From Sphingomonas chungangi (GTDB lineage: Bacteria > Pseudomonadota > Alphaproteobacteria > Sphingomonadales > Sphingomonadaceae): a DNA stretch of 64,000 nucleotides. The translations under genes and the position numbers were made by a program. Every line of letters starts with the position of its first letter. Within the stretch, counting starts at the first letter, position 1. Under the pieces are notes generated by a model. That model ran no database searches. It saw nothing but the letters and a program-made list of their open reading frames with translations, and was not told where the DNA came from. This document shows, one piece after another, positions 17,437-25,836 of the stretch. The DNA is taken from contig NZ_JACEIB010000006.1 of assembly GCF_013778325.1 (NCBI RefSeq), forward strand, positions 186,001-250,000, in the 5' to 3' direction.

Positions 17437-18285
17437 ATGACCGATCAACCGCTGGTCGAAACGGTCCACCCGCTGGTGCGGCGCGTGCTGGCGCACAATC
17501 CGTCACCCTTTACCTCCACGGGTACGCAGACCCATATCGTCGGCCAAGGCGAGGTCGCGGTGATCGATCCCGGCCCCGATATTCCCGAGCATGTCGCGAA
17601 CATCCTCAAGGCCGTCGAGGGCGAACGGATCGTCGCGATCGTCTGCACCCACACCCACCGCGACCACACGCCCGCCGCCGGGCCGCTGGCGCAAGCCACC
17701 GGCGCTCCGGTCATGGGCTGCGCGCCGATCATGGCGGACGACGGCAGCGGGCTGGAGGCGGGCTTCGACCACAGCTATTCGCCGGACCGGATCATGGTAG
17801 AGGGGGACAGCGTCTCCGGCCCCGGCTGGACGCTGGAAGCGGTCTTCACGCCCGGCCATACCTCCAACCACCTCTGCTTCGCGTTGCCGGAGGCGCAGGC
17901 CCTGTTCACCGGCGATCATGTCATGGGCTGGTCGACCAGCGTGGTGATCCCGCCCGACGGCGATATGGGCGCCTATATGGCGAGCCTCGAGAAGCTGATG
18001 CCGCGCGACGATGCGATCTACTTCCCCGCGCACGGCGATCCCGTCACCAAGCCCAAGCAGCTGCTGCGCGGAATGCTCGGCCATCGCAGGCAGCGCGAGA
18101 ACCAGATCCTCCGCACGCTGGGCAAGGGCGCTGCCTCGATCCCCGATATGGTGGCGCAGATGTATGTCGGCCTCGATCCCCGGCTGGAGAAAGCAGCAGG
18201 CCTCAACGTGCTGGCGCACCTGATCGATCTCGACCAGCGCGGGCGAGTACGTGCCGAGGGCGAGCTGTGGAGCCTCGCGGCTTAG
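17437..18285 (+). CDS. MBL-fold metallo-hydrolase (LACTB2-like)
   Basis: 282 residues. Metallo-beta-lactamase fold with metal ligands in CTHTHRDHTP (HxHxDH), PGHTSNH, TGDHVMG and FPAHGDP, and a C-terminal winged-helix-like region (about 215-280). This is the arrangement of LACTB2-type hydrolases and endoribonucleases. A GGGGGGC ribosome binding site precedes the ATG. The next gene starts two bases after its stop region, so the two are probably co-transcribed. The substrate is unknown. Confidence 0.9.
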   Translation: MTDQPLVETVHPLVRRVLAHNPSPFTSTGTQTHIVGQGEVAVIDPGPDIPEHVANILKAVEGERIVAIVCTHTHRDHTPAAGPLAQATGAPVMGCAPIMADDGSGLEAGFDHSYSPDRIMVEGDSVSGPGWTLEAVFTPGHTSNHLCFALPEAQALFTGDHVMGWSTSVVIPPDGDMGAYMASLEKLMPRDDAIYFPAHGDPVTKPKQLLRGMLGHRRQRENQILRTLGKGAASIPDMVAQMYVGLDPRLEKAAGLNVLAHLIDLDQRGRVRAEGELWSLAA

Positions 18286-18286
18286 C

Positions 18287-18979
18287 ATGAAGACCGTCCT
18301 GAAAGTCCTGCTCGGCATCGTGCTGGGCTTCGCGCTGGTCGCCGGCGGGGTGCTGGTGGCCGGCAAGCGCATGTTCGACCATTTCTGGTCGCCCGACCCC
18401 GAGAGCATCGCCACCGCCAGCCTGCAGGGCCTGCAGGCGCAGAGCCGGCTGACCGCCCTCGTCGCCTCCTATGTCGCGGTTGTCACCTCCAGCCAGCATC
18501 GCTTCGGGCTTTCGGCGCAGCGGACTTTGATCATGCCGGGCCGCGTGCGCTACGAGGTCGATCTCGGCCAGATGAAGCCCGGCGACGTGACGTGGGACAA
18601 GGACAGCCATCGGCTCGACGTGACGCTGCCGCCGCTGATGATCGAGGGACCGGAGGTCGATCCGCAGCGGATCAAGGCCTATGACGGCGGCGGCCTGCTG
18701 CTCAGGTTCACCGACAGCGGCGAAGCGCTCGATGCAAAAAATCAGCAGGCCGCGCGAACCGAGTTGATCGAGCAGGCGCGCGAGCCGTCGCCGGTCGCCA
18801 TCGCCAAGCAGGCGGCGCGACAAGCCGTCGCGCAGAGCTTCGCATTGCCCTTGAAGGCTGCCGGGATGGAGCCGAAGGTCCGCGTCCGCTTCCGGGGCGA
18901 GGCCTTTGCGGACGACCAGCCCTTCACCCCGATGGATTTCGCGCGGCCGTGGCAGGATGTGATCGCCAATAGCCGCTGA
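18287..18979 (+). CDS. DUF4230 domain-containing protein
   Basis: 230 residues with an N-terminal membrane helix (VLKVLLGIVLGFALVAGGVLVAG) and an extracytoplasmic DUF4230-type domain (QGLQAQSRLTALVASYVAVVTSSQ, RTLIMPGRVRYEVDLGQM, VTLPPLMIEGPEVDP). No function has been assigned to this family. It starts immediately after the MBL hydrolase. Confidence 0.8.
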   Translation: MKTVLKVLLGIVLGFALVAGGVLVAGKRMFDHFWSPDPESIATASLQGLQAQSRLTALVASYVAVVTSSQHRFGLSAQRTLIMPGRVRYEVDLGQMKPGDVTWDKDSHRLDVTLPPLMIEGPEVDPQRIKAYDGGGLLLRFTDSGEALDAKNQQAARTELIEQAREPSPVAIAKQAARQAVAQSFALPLKAAGMEPKVRVRFRGEAFADDQPFTPMDFARPWQDVIANSR

Positions 18980-19036
18980 CATTTGCCGCCGACGCTCCTA
19001 TCTGGGCGGCGACCGAGGGTAACGGGACATACGCAC

Positions 19037-20023
19037 ATGAACGCGCCTGCCATGAGCCTCAAAGGGCTCGATCTGAAGGCCGAGATCGACAAATTGCGCA
19101 AGGAGCGCAATGCCGTCATCCTCGCGCATTATTACCAGACGCCCGATATCCAGGACCTCGCCGATTTCGTCGGCGACAGCCTCGATCTCTCGGCCAAGGC
19201 GGCGGCGACCGACGCCGACGTGATCGCCTTCTGCGGCGTGCGCTTCATGGCGGAGGTCGCCAAGATCCTCTCGCCCGACAAGACCGTGATCCTGCCCGAC
19301 ATGAACGCCGGCTGCTCGCTGGAGGATTCGTGCCCGCCGGAGCAGTTCGCCGCCTTCCGCGCCGCGCACCCTGATCATATCGCGCTCACCTACATCAACT
19401 GCTCGGCGGCGGTGAAGGCGCACAGCGACATCATCGTCACCTCGTCCTCGGCCGAGCGCATCCTCGCCCAGCTGCCGATGGACCAGAAGATCATCTTCGC
19501 GCCCGACAAGAATCTCGGCGCCTGGTTCAACCGCAAGACCGGCCGTGACATGCTGCTGTGGCCCGGCGCCTGCATCGTCCACGAGGCGTTCAGCGAGACC
19601 GAGCTGCTCAAGCTCAAGGCGCAATATCCGGACGCGCCGATCGCCGCGCACCCGGAATGCCCGGCCTTCATCCTCGATCATGCCGACGAGGTGGGCTCCA
19701 CCCGCGCGATCCTCGACTTCGCGCTATCGACCGATGCCGACACGATCATCGTCGCCACCGAACCGCACATCATCCACCAGATGGAGAAGGCGGCGCCGCA
19801 CAAGCTGTTCATCGGCGCGCCCGGCGCGGACGGCAACTGCAACTGCAACATGTGCCCGTACATGGCGATGAACACGATGGAGAAGCTCTACGTGGCGCTG
19901 CGCGACATGGAGCCGCGCATCGAGCTCGACGAGGCCACCCGGCTGGCCGCCAAGAAGCCGCTCGACCGGATGCTGGAAATGGCCGGCAGGACGGTGGGCA
20001 TGGGCGATCTCGGGTCGCGCTGA
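19037..20023 (+). CDS. nadA: quinolinate synthase A
   Basis: 328 residues. Condenses iminoaspartate with dihydroxyacetone phosphate to quinolinate in NAD synthesis, using a [4Fe-4S] cluster. Visible are [22 protein letters not shown], the cluster Cys in [28 protein letters not shown] and the C-terminal Cys motif [17 protein letters not shown]. The start at 19037 ([13 protein letters not shown]) matches sphingomonad NadA. nadC follows nearby. nadB (aspartate oxidase) is not in the window. Confidence 0.97.
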   Translation: MNAPAMSLKGLDLKAEIDKLRKERNAVILAHYYQTPDIQDLADFVGDSLDLSAKAAATDADVIAFCGVRFMAEVAKILSPDKTVILPDMNAGCSLEDSCPPEQFAAFRAAHPDHIALTYINCSAAVKAHSDIIVTSSSAERILAQLPMDQKIIFAPDKNLGAWFNRKTGRDMLLWPGACIVHEAFSETELLKLKAQYPDAPIAAHPECPAFILDHADEVGSTRAILDFALSTDADTIIVATEPHIIHQMEKAAPHKLFIGAPGADGNCNCNMCPYMAMNTMEKLYVALRDMEPRIELDEATRLAAKKPLDRMLEMAGRTVGMGDLGSR

Positions 20024-20085
20024 TCACGGGAACGGTTTCGCTGCCGGAACGCTGTGCGCGTGAACCCGGCTAGGAGATTTTCCCC

Positions 20086-20301
20086 ATGAACAACGTACTC
20101 GGCATGCTGATCGGCGCTGCGATCGATCGCGAGGACGGCGACAGCGGCGTCGAGGGCGCGATCGGCGGCTATCTGGCGGAAGGCGCGCTCAAGCTGGTCG
20201 CGCCGTTGGTGGTGACCTTCGCGATCGGCTGGGGCGTGCAGTTCCTGCTCCGTCGCGGGATCGAGGCGATCACCGGCGAGGATGCCGCCGCGACGGATTG
20301 A
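20086..20301 (+). CDS. small hypothetical membrane protein
   Basis: 71 residues. An N-terminal glycine-rich hydrophobic patch (NNVLGMLIGAAID), an acidic turn (REDGDSGVEGA), then one likely membrane helix (LVAPLVVTFAIGWGVQFLL). A TAGGAG ribosome binding site precedes the ATG. It lies between nadA and nadC, but nothing links it to NAD synthesis by sequence. Similar short proteins occur in sphingomonads, without known function. Confidence 0.65.
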   Translation: MNNVLGMLIGAAIDREDGDSGVEGAIGGYLAEGALKLVAPLVVTFAIGWGVQFLLRRGIEAITGEDAAATD

Positions 20302-20335
20302 TCCGGCGGCGAGGCTTCCCTACGAGAAAACCCCA

Positions 20336-20418
20336 CCGTTCGCCCCGAGCATAATCGAGGGACGTGCGGCAGACGCAGCGTGTGGGGCACGTGCCTCGAC
20401 TTCGCTCGGCACGAACGG
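20336..20418. repeat. REP-like palindromic element, copy 1 (upstream of nadC)
   Basis: Imperfect palindrome of about 83 bases. It begins CCGTTCGCCCCGAGC and ends with the near-complement GCTCGGCACGAACGG; ATAATCGAGGGACGTGC in the left arm pairs with GCACGTGCCTCGACTTC in the right. It shares its CCGTTCG...CGAACGG ends and the GAGC...TCGA core with two more copies in this window (28502-28617 and 34967-35059). The right end abuts the nadC ribosome binding site. Confidence 0.8.
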
Positions 20419-20427
20419 AGTTGTGAC

Positions 20428-21273
20428 GTGACCTTCGAACTTCCCGGCTTCGACCTCGATGCCTTCGTCCGTTCCACGCTCGCCGAAGACCTCGGCGATG
20501 CCGGCGACATCACCTCCGCCGCCGTCATCCCTGAGGCGGCGCGCTTCACCGGCGCACTGGTCAGCCGCGATGCGATCGTGGTGGCCGGGTTGCCGATCGC
20601 CGCGGCCTTCTTCCGCCACCTCGATCCCGACGTCGTGATCGAGACGCTGGCGCAGGACGGCGACCGCATCCTCAAGGGCACCACGCTGATGCGGATGGAG
20701 GGCAGCGCGCGCGCCATGCTCACCGCCGAGCGCTCGGCGCTCAACACGCTCCAGCATCTCTCGGGTGTCGCGACACTGGCGCGCACCTATGCCGATGCGA
20801 TCGCCGGCACCGGCGCGACCCTGCTCGACACCCGCAAGACCATTCCGGGCCTGCGTGTTCTGGAGAAGTACGCCACCCGCATGGGCGGCGCCACCAACCA
20901 CCGCATGGGTCTGTGGGACGCGGCGATGATCAAGGACAACCATATCGCGGTGGCCGGCTCCATCGGGCAGTCGGTGGGGGCCGCGAAGGCGGCGGGCATC
21001 GCCAGCATCATCGTCGAGGTGGATCGCGTCGACCAGATCGAGCCGGCACTGGCGGCCGGCGCCACCCACCTGCTGCTCGACAACATGCCGCCGCCGATCC
21101 TGCGCGGCGCGGTGACGCTGGTCGGCGGGCGCGTGCCGACCGAGGCCTCGGGCGGGGTGACGCTGGAGACGATCCGCGAGATCGCCGAAACCGGCGTGAC
21201 CTACGTGTCGGCCGGCCGGTTGACCCAATCGGCCCCGGCGGCGGATATCGGGCTGGACCTCGCGCTGGCTTGA
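20428..21273 (+). CDS. nadC: nicotinate-nucleotide pyrophosphorylase (carboxylating)
   Basis: 281 residues. Converts quinolinate and PRPP to nicotinate mononucleotide, the step after NadA. Motifs: TLAEDLGDAGDITS, ERSALNTLQHLSGVATLAR, LDTRKTIPGLRVLEKYA, the substrate-binding HRMGLWDAAMIKDNH, and EVDRVDQIEPAL. I chose the GTG at 20428, which has GGAG seven bases upstream; that GGAG is the edge of a palindromic repeat. It is separated from nadA by one small gene. Confidence 0.96.
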   Translation: MTFELPGFDLDAFVRSTLAEDLGDAGDITSAAVIPEAARFTGALVSRDAIVVAGLPIAAAFFRHLDPDVVIETLAQDGDRILKGTTLMRMEGSARAMLTAERSALNTLQHLSGVATLARTYADAIAGTGATLLDTRKTIPGLRVLEKYATRMGGATNHRMGLWDAAMIKDNHIAVAGSIGQSVGAAKAAGIASIIVEVDRVDQIEPALAAGATHLLLDNMPPPILRGAVTLVGGRVPTEASGGVTLETIREIAETGVTYVSAGRLTQSAPAADIGLDLALA

Positions 21274-21325
21274 GATCGGCTGAGCGGGCGCTAGACTTCG
21301 CTTCCGGGGCAGGGGGAGTGAAGTT

Positions 21326-21766
21326 ATGCGTCCAGAATCCATTCGATGGTTCGAGCGGGTCTATATTGGCCGGATCGTCGTCGGCTTGGCGGTCACGGTT
21401 TACAGCGCCTATTGGGCCAGCCGTACCTTTGGCGACTATCCTCCCGCCGGCTATCTCACCGGCTGGATCGGCATCGGCACAGTTATGCTCGGCCTGATGT
21501 GCAATGGTCTGCTGCTCTATTTCATTGGGCGCCGGGCGAGCCGCGTCGCCAAATGGATTTTTATAGCGGGAGCCGTGCTCGGGATGATATCGGTCTTCCG
21601 GGTCGTCATCGCGCCCAATTTCTTTCCCGCCATCTTCAAGATCGGGTCGCTCTTCCTCGTCGGGCTCGATTTCACGATGATCATGTTGATGTTCCAGCCT
21701 GATTCGCGCGACTGGTTCGAACGGCGAGGGCTGGTGGAGCAGGATTATGCCGAAACCTTTTCCTGA
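21326..21766 (+). CDS. hypothetical four-helix membrane protein, tandem paralogue 1
   Basis: 146 residues with about four hydrophobic helices (GRIVVGLAVTVYSAYW, WIGIGTVMLGLMCNGLLLYFI, WIFIAGAVLGMISVFRVVI, IGSLFLVGLDFTMIMLMF). It begins MRPESIRWFERVYI and ends with an acidic ETFS tail. The next gene has the same plan and matching motifs (MRPxSI, FERxY, G-II/GLLLxFI-R, AKWIFI, DTFS), so the pair arose by tandem duplication. No known domain. Confidence 0.75.
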   Translation: MRPESIRWFERVYIGRIVVGLAVTVYSAYWASRTFGDYPPAGYLTGWIGIGTVMLGLMCNGLLLYFIGRRASRVAKWIFIAGAVLGMISVFRVVIAPNFFPAIFKIGSLFLVGLDFTMIMLMFQPDSRDWFERRGLVEQDYAETFS

Positions 21767-21810
21767 TCGGTTTGCTGGTTTAGGCTGACGGCCAACAGGG
21801 GAGTGAGACG

Positions 21811-22257
21811 ATGCGGCCCAGGTCGATCATGCTGTTCGAACGGATTTACGGCTTCAACATCCTGCTGGGGATCGCGTCCGGCGCATGGGCGTGGATGCAC
21901 TGGACCGCGATGCTGCCGCCCGGCATGCCGCCGCAGGTCGCGACGATGATGCCGATCATCATGGCCAGCAGCCTGATCGGCGGGACGATCATCAACCTGC
22001 TGCTGCTCTTCTTCATCGCGCGCAAGGGCGCGGAGATCGCGAAATGGATCTTCATCGTCCTGTTCGTCGTCGGCGTCGTCGGCGTGCTGCGCGGCTTCGC
22101 GGGATCGGCGGTGCAGTTGCCGGCGGTGACGCGCGTTTTCGCGATCGTGCAGATCGTCATCCAGGCCGCATGCGCGTGGCTGCTGTTCCGCCCGGACACC
22201 GTGCCGTGGTTCAGGGGCGAGCCGGTGCCGCCGAACCTGCGCGACACGTTCTCCTGA
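21811..22257 (+). CDS. hypothetical four-helix membrane protein, tandem paralogue 2
   Basis: 148 residues, same architecture as the preceding gene: MRPRSIMLFERIYG, four hydrophobic helices (LLGIASGAWAWMHW, MPIIMASSLIGGTIINLLLLFFI, KWIFIVLFVVGVVGVLRGF, FAIVQIVIQAACAWLLF), and a soluble end RDTFS. GGGGAGTGAG serves as ribosome binding site. No known domain or genetic context that suggests a role. Confidence 0.75.
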   Translation: MRPRSIMLFERIYGFNILLGIASGAWAWMHWTAMLPPGMPPQVATMMPIIMASSLIGGTIINLLLLFFIARKGAEIAKWIFIVLFVVGVVGVLRGFAGSAVQLPAVTRVFAIVQIVIQAACAWLLFRPDTVPWFRGEPVPPNLRDTFS

Positions 22258-22308
22258 ACGCTTGCGCAATAGGAATTGGCGAGCTAATCGTTCTCTAAAT
22301 GTTCTTTT

Positions 22309-23010
22309 ATGGGAGATTCGCGCGTGCGTTTCCTGCTGACGATCCTCGCTTTGCTGGCGCCATCGATGGCTGCGGCTCAGCCGCTGCCGCGTCCCCATGC
22401 CGAGCTGGCGAGCGCCGATCAGCCGGCGCGGCGCGTGCCGACCACCGGCTACACGCTCTCGTTGATCTGGACGCCGGAGCATTGCTTCGCGCAGAACAGG
22501 CGCGGCGGGGGGCAGGACGACATGGAATGCTCGGGTGTCTCCGCGCACGGCTTCATCCTGCACGGGCTATGGCCGGACGGGGACGGGCCGAACCGCTGGC
22601 CGCAATATTGCCACCCGGTTGCGATCCTCACCGACGACCAGCTGCGCGCCGGCATCGCGGCCACGCCCTCGACCCAGCTGCTACAGCACGAATGGGCCAA
22701 GCACGGCAGTTGCATGACCAACGATCCGGTCGCCTATTTCCGGACCGAGGACGGCATATATAACGGCATCCACGCCCCCGACATGGCGAGCCTCGCGCAC
22801 CGCCGGGGGCTGACCGCCGGTCAGGTCCAGTCCGCCTTCGCCGCCGCCAATCCGGGAATGCGTGCCGACATGATGCGGCTCAACCTCAACAAGCGCGGCT
22901 GGCTGGAGGAAGTGTGGATCTGCATCGGTCTCGACAAGCGCCCGCGCACCTGTCCGGCGGAATCGGGCGGGGCGGATATGAGCGAGTCGGTGAAGGTGGC
23001 GGCTCCGTGA
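22309..23010 (+). CDS. ribonuclease T2 family protein
   Basis: 233 residues. Signal peptide (VRFLLTILALLAPSMAAAQ), then the T2 RNase domain with both catalytic signatures: CAS1 in FILHGLWPD and CAS2 in HEWAKHGSC, each with its active-site His. The first Cys-containing segment (WTPEHC) is also typical. It is probably a secreted or periplasmic RNase that cleaves RNA through 2',3'-cyclic phosphates. A GTG at 22324 is an alternative start that leaves a more typical signal peptide. Converges on the DUF4112 gene. Confidence 0.95.
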   Translation: MGDSRVRFLLTILALLAPSMAAAQPLPRPHAELASADQPARRVPTTGYTLSLIWTPEHCFAQNRRGGGQDDMECSGVSAHGFILHGLWPDGDGPNRWPQYCHPVAILTDDQLRAGIAATPSTQLLQHEWAKHGSCMTNDPVAYFRTEDGIYNGIHAPDMASLAHRRGLTAGQVQSAFAAANPGMRADMMRLNLNKRGWLEEVWICIGLDKRPRTCPAESGGADMSESVKVAAP

Positions 23011-23018
23011 GTTGAACC

Positions 23019-23043
23019 CCCTCTCCCGCCCGGCGTGAGAGGG
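23019..23043. terminator. weak bidirectional hairpin between convergent genes
   Basis: CCCTCTC and GAGAGGG form a 7-bp stem with an 11-base GC-rich loop in the 36-base gap between RNase T2 and DUF4112. There is no T-run on either side, so termination is only a suggestion. Confidence 0.3.
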
Positions 23044-23046
23044 TGG

Positions 23047-23478
23047 TCAACGCTTCACGATCTCGCCCTCGACCACCGCGCTTTCAGGAAAATGCCGGTC
23101 GAGGTGGCGCTTGATTATCTTCAGGTTCATCGTGTTGGACCGGAAGAAGAAGTCCGGTATCGCCCCCACCCACGGGATCAACCCGAGCGCGAAGTCGAAG
23201 CCGACATTGCCGGCCATCCGCGCCATCTGCCATTTCGACATGCCGAGGTTGCGCGCCTCCCAGATGATCCAGCCGCCGAGCGCCGCGGCCACCGCATCGC
23301 CGGCGACGGGCAGCGCATCGAGGATCACATCGAGGCCGATGCGCCGGTTGATCACCGGCACGACGAACAGCCCTTCCAGCAGATGCTCCATATGCTCGAT
23401 CCGCCGGCGCACCGAGGCGGGATCACGGCCTAGCTGCGCCTTCTCGGCGAGGCGGTCGAAATGGTCGGTCATGGGCAT
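23047..23478 (-). CDS. DUF4112 domain-containing protein
   Basis: 143 residues. The DUF4112 pattern is visible: RRIEHMEHLLEGLFVVPVINRRIGLDVILDALPVAGDAVAAALGGWIIWEARNLGMSKWQMARMAGNVGFDFALGLIPWVGAIPDFFFRSN. Two hydrophobic segments probably associate with the inner membrane. The family is common in alphaproteobacteria and has no known function. Confidence 0.88.
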   Translation of the reverse strand: MPMTDHFDRLAEKAQLGRDPASVRRRIEHMEHLLEGLFVVPVINRRIGLDVILDALPVAGDAVAAALGGWIIWEARNLGMSKWQMARMAGNVGFDFALGLIPWVGAIPDFFFRSNTMNLKIIKRHLDRHFPESAVVEGEIVKR

Positions 23479-23501
23479 ATGCGGCGGCTCCTTCGCGCGT
23501 A

Positions 23502-24968
23502 TCAGCGCTTGAGGGGCGTCCTCAGTTCATTCAGCGGGTGAATCGCGCGCGGCGAGTCGCGATAGAGATCGAGGCCGGGCGCCACCAGCGACCAGCGGAC
23601 CGGCTGGCCGAGCGCGATGAAGGGCGTATCGTCTGCCATCAGCGCATCGGCCTGCATCAGCAGCACGCCGCGCTCGGCGAGAGAATCCGCGTCGCGCGCC
23701 TCGACCAGCAGGCGATCGGTGACGTCGGTGCAGATCACCCGCCGGTCGCAGGCGAAGCTGCGCAGGTAGAAGCTGGCGATATCGGCGGGCGCGACCGCGT
23801 CGATCAGGCGCAGCTCCGCCATGTCGTTCGGCCCGACCGCGACGGCCTGCACGCCAACCGCCCGCCAGTCGCGTGCGATGCTCGCGAACAGCAGCGTCGC
23901 GCCGGGGCCGGGCGGCATGGCGACGCGCAACACCGGAACGGAGCCATGCGCGGCCCGCCACTTGCCGATCAGCCCTTGCGCCTGCGCCTGCCGATCGGCG
24001 AGCGGCAAGGCGGACCAGGACGGCGTCGCGGGCTGTTCGATCTCCGGCGTGCCCGGCGCGACGATCGTTGTGATTGGCGACCAGCCCGGCACGCCGAGCA
24101 GCGGCCCGATCCGGTCGCGATCGACCGCCATGGCGAGCGCCCGGCGATTGCCGGCATCGGCGGTGAAGCCGGCATCGGCCTGCACGAAGGCGAGGCCGAA
24201 CAGGCCCTCCACCGGATCGAAGCGGAGCGCCCCGCGCGGCAGCCCGGCAAGATGCGCCACGGGCAGATCGGTGAAGCGACCACCGAGCACGAGATCGGAC
24301 CGGCCGGCGACGAACCGGGCGATCGCGCGACCGGCGGCCTGCCCGCGCAGCCTCACCATCGGCGGCGGGCGCGAGGGATCGTCGGGATCGGCGTCGCGAT
24401 CGGGGAGGGGACGCAGCAGTGCCGCTCCTTCCCCTGATGCCACGATCGCGAACGGCCCATGACTGGCGGCGCCCATCGTCAGATCCGGTTGCGCGAACAG
24501 CTCGAGCAGATTGGGGCGCGGGGCCTTCAGTTCGACGTCGATCACCTGCGGGGTGACAGCATCCACCTCCTCGATCGCGCCGAGCAGCGGCTTGAGCGGG
24601 TTGCTGCTGTTCGCCGCGATGGCGGCATGGATGCGGCGGGCCACGGCCTCCGCATCGATCGGGCGGGCGCCAGGATCGGGCAGGTCCGGCAGACGGAAGA
24701 TCAGGCTGCGGCCGCCGTCGCTCACGATCCAGCGCGCGGCGATGCCGGGAACGATCTGCCCTCCGGCATCGAAGCGTACCAGTCCCTGGCGGGTCGCCCC
24801 GATCAGCGCGGCGGACGGCGCATCGAGCGGGGCGCGATCGGCGCCAGCGCGGCTTGCGGCGGTCGCGGAGCCGATCACGCTTACCTCGATCGGTCCGCCA
24901 TCGTCGTGCCGCCGGCATCCGGCGAGCAGCGTGAGCGCGACGAGCGCGGGGAGGGCGATCCGGACCAT
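23502..24968 (-). CDS. ABC transporter substrate-binding lipoprotein (SBP family 5-like), orphan
   Basis: 488 residues. Lipobox LTLLAGC at residues 12-18, then a region resembling peptide/nickel-binding SBP_bac_5 proteins: GLVRFDAGGQIVPGIAARWIVSDGGRSLIFRLPD, a central part with ALAMAVDRDRIGPLLG, and ADALMADDTPFIALGQPVRWSLV near the end. No permease or ATPase gene is adjacent. It may therefore serve a transporter encoded elsewhere or have lost transport function, as with other lone family 5 lipoproteins in sphingomonads. Confidence 0.8.
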   Translation of the reverse strand: MVRIALPALVALTLLAGCRRHDDGGPIEVSVIGSATAASRAGADRAPLDAPSAALIGATRQGLVRFDAGGQIVPGIAARWIVSDGGRSLIFRLPDLPDPGARPIDAEAVARRIHAAIAANSSNPLKPLLGAIEEVDAVTPQVIDVELKAPRPNLLELFAQPDLTMGAASHGPFAIVASGEGAALLRPLPDRDADPDDPSRPPPMVRLRGQAAGRAIARFVAGRSDLVLGGRFTDLPVAHLAGLPRGALRFDPVEGLFGLAFVQADAGFTADAGNRRALAMAVDRDRIGPLLGVPGWSPITTIVAPGTPEIEQPATPSWSALPLADRQAQAQGLIGKWRAAHGSVPVLRVAMPPGPGATLLFASIARDWRAVGVQAVAVGPNDMAELRLIDAVAPADIASFYLRSFACDRRVICTDVTDRLLVEARDADSLAERGVLLMQADALMADDTPFIALGQPVRWSLVAPGLDLYRDSPRAIHPLNELRTPLKR

Positions 24969-25085
24969 GGCGCTATCGCCACCCTAAGCGGCACGCGCCC
25001 GAGCGCCAGCCTGAACATGCTCTTCACCATTGTTTTACGAGGCCCGCGCTATCCGGGTCCGTCGATCCGGGGGAAAGGTGATCCG

Positions 25086-25391
25086 ATGAAGGCAGTCATC
25101 CAGATGCGTCGGGAAGATCCGCGCCGCGAATCGCGACACTTCGCGCATCGCGACGGCGAGATCGAGCCGGTCGGCTCGGACAGCGTGCCGGGCGTCGTCA
25201 CCGATCTGTCCCGCTCTGGCTTCCGCATCGTCGTCGACGAGCCGCTCGCGCCCGAAGCCGTCGTGTGGCTGAAGGTCGGTGGGCAGGGGCCGTTCATGGC
25301 CCGCGTCGTTTGGTATGACGGCACCGCCGCCGGCTGCGAATTTGCCGGCCGCCTCCACCCGAACATCGTTGCCGGTCTCCTCGAAGGCTGA
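25086..25391 (+). CDS. PilZ domain protein (c-di-GMP receptor)
   Basis: 101 residues, essentially a single PilZ domain. The c-di-GMP signature is present as arginine-rich RREDPRRESRH (RxxxR) followed by DLSRSG (D/NxSxxG), and FMARVVWYDGTAAGCEFAG is the usual C-terminal beta segment. An AAAGGTG ribosome binding site precedes the ATG. It may respond to c-di-GMP made by enzymes such as the GGDEF-EAL protein at the start of this window; that link is inference. Confidence 0.9.
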   Translation: MKAVIQMRREDPRRESRHFAHRDGEIEPVGSDSVPGVVTDLSRSGFRIVVDEPLAPEAVVWLKVGGQGPFMARVVWYDGTAAGCEFAGRLHPNIVAGLLEG

Positions 25392-25409
25392 TCCTCAAGC
25401 TGCGATCGC

Positions 25410-25451
25410 TTGACGATTACAGATGTGGTCATTACGATCACAACTGTAATC
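25410..25451 (+). promoter_or_regulatory. BlaI-type operator overlapping a promoter
   Basis: A long inverted repeat: GATTACAGATGTGGTC at 25415-25430 and GATCACAACTGTAATC at 25436-25451, 14 of 16 positions complementary, centred on five bases. It contains the TACA/TGTA cores known from BlaI/MecI operators. It overlaps a plausible sigma-70 promoter, TTGACG (25410-25415) and TTACGA (25432-25437). It lies 14 bases before the BlaI-like gene, so autoregulation is likely. Confidence 0.8.
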
Positions 25452-25464
25452 GAAGAGGTGAGTC

Positions 25465-25836
25465 GTGGCCGAGCGGATCAGCGAAGCGGAACTGGCTGTC
25501 ATGGAGGCGCTGTGGGCGTCGCCCGTGCCGCTCACCGCGCAGGAGGTGCACGATCGCATCGGCGACGCGCGCGACTGGAGCGACCGCACCGTCAAGACCA
25601 TGCTCGGACGCCTCCTCGCCAAGGGCGTGCTGGCGCATGAGGAGGATGGCCGGCGCTATCTCTATCGCCCGGCCGTGAAGCGCGACGCCTATGTCGCGGG
25701 TGAGTCCCGCCGGCTTGTCGATCGCCTGTTCGGCGGGCGCGCCGCGCCGCTGGTCGCGCATCTTGCCGAGGGCGAGGGGCTTTCCCCGCAAGATATCGCC
25801 GAACTCGAGGCCCTGCTGAAGGAGCTCAAGGCATGA
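25465..25836 (+). CDS. BlaI/MecI/CopY family transcriptional repressor
   Basis: 123 residues. N-terminal winged helix (ISEAELAVMEALWASPVPLTAQEVHDRI, WSDRTVKTMLGRLLAKGVLAHEEDGRRYLYRP) and a C-terminal dimerisation helix region (QDIAELEALLKELKA). BlaI repressors are inactivated by proteolysis through the partner M56 protease. GTG start with GAGGTGAG upstream. The stop overlaps the start of the protease gene by four bases, so they are coupled. No beta-lactamase gene follows. Confidence 0.95.
   Translation: MAERISEAELAVMEALWASPVPLTAQEVHDRIGDARDWSDRTVKTMLGRLLAKGVLAHEEDGRRYLYRPAVKRDAYVAGESRRLVDRLFGGRAAPLVAHLAEGEGLSPQDIAELEALLKELKA

Noticed and set aside
20038-20065. GGAAC with a CGCT at the right distance upstream of the 71-residue gene
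   Set aside because: The -10 differs from the EcfG CGTT; not good enough to call a stress promoter.
24459-25085. Upstream extension of the PilZ reading frame to 310 codons
   Set aside because: The extra part overlaps the SBP gene on the other strand and has no domain. The ATG at 25086 has a good ribosome binding site and the right length for a single PilZ domain.
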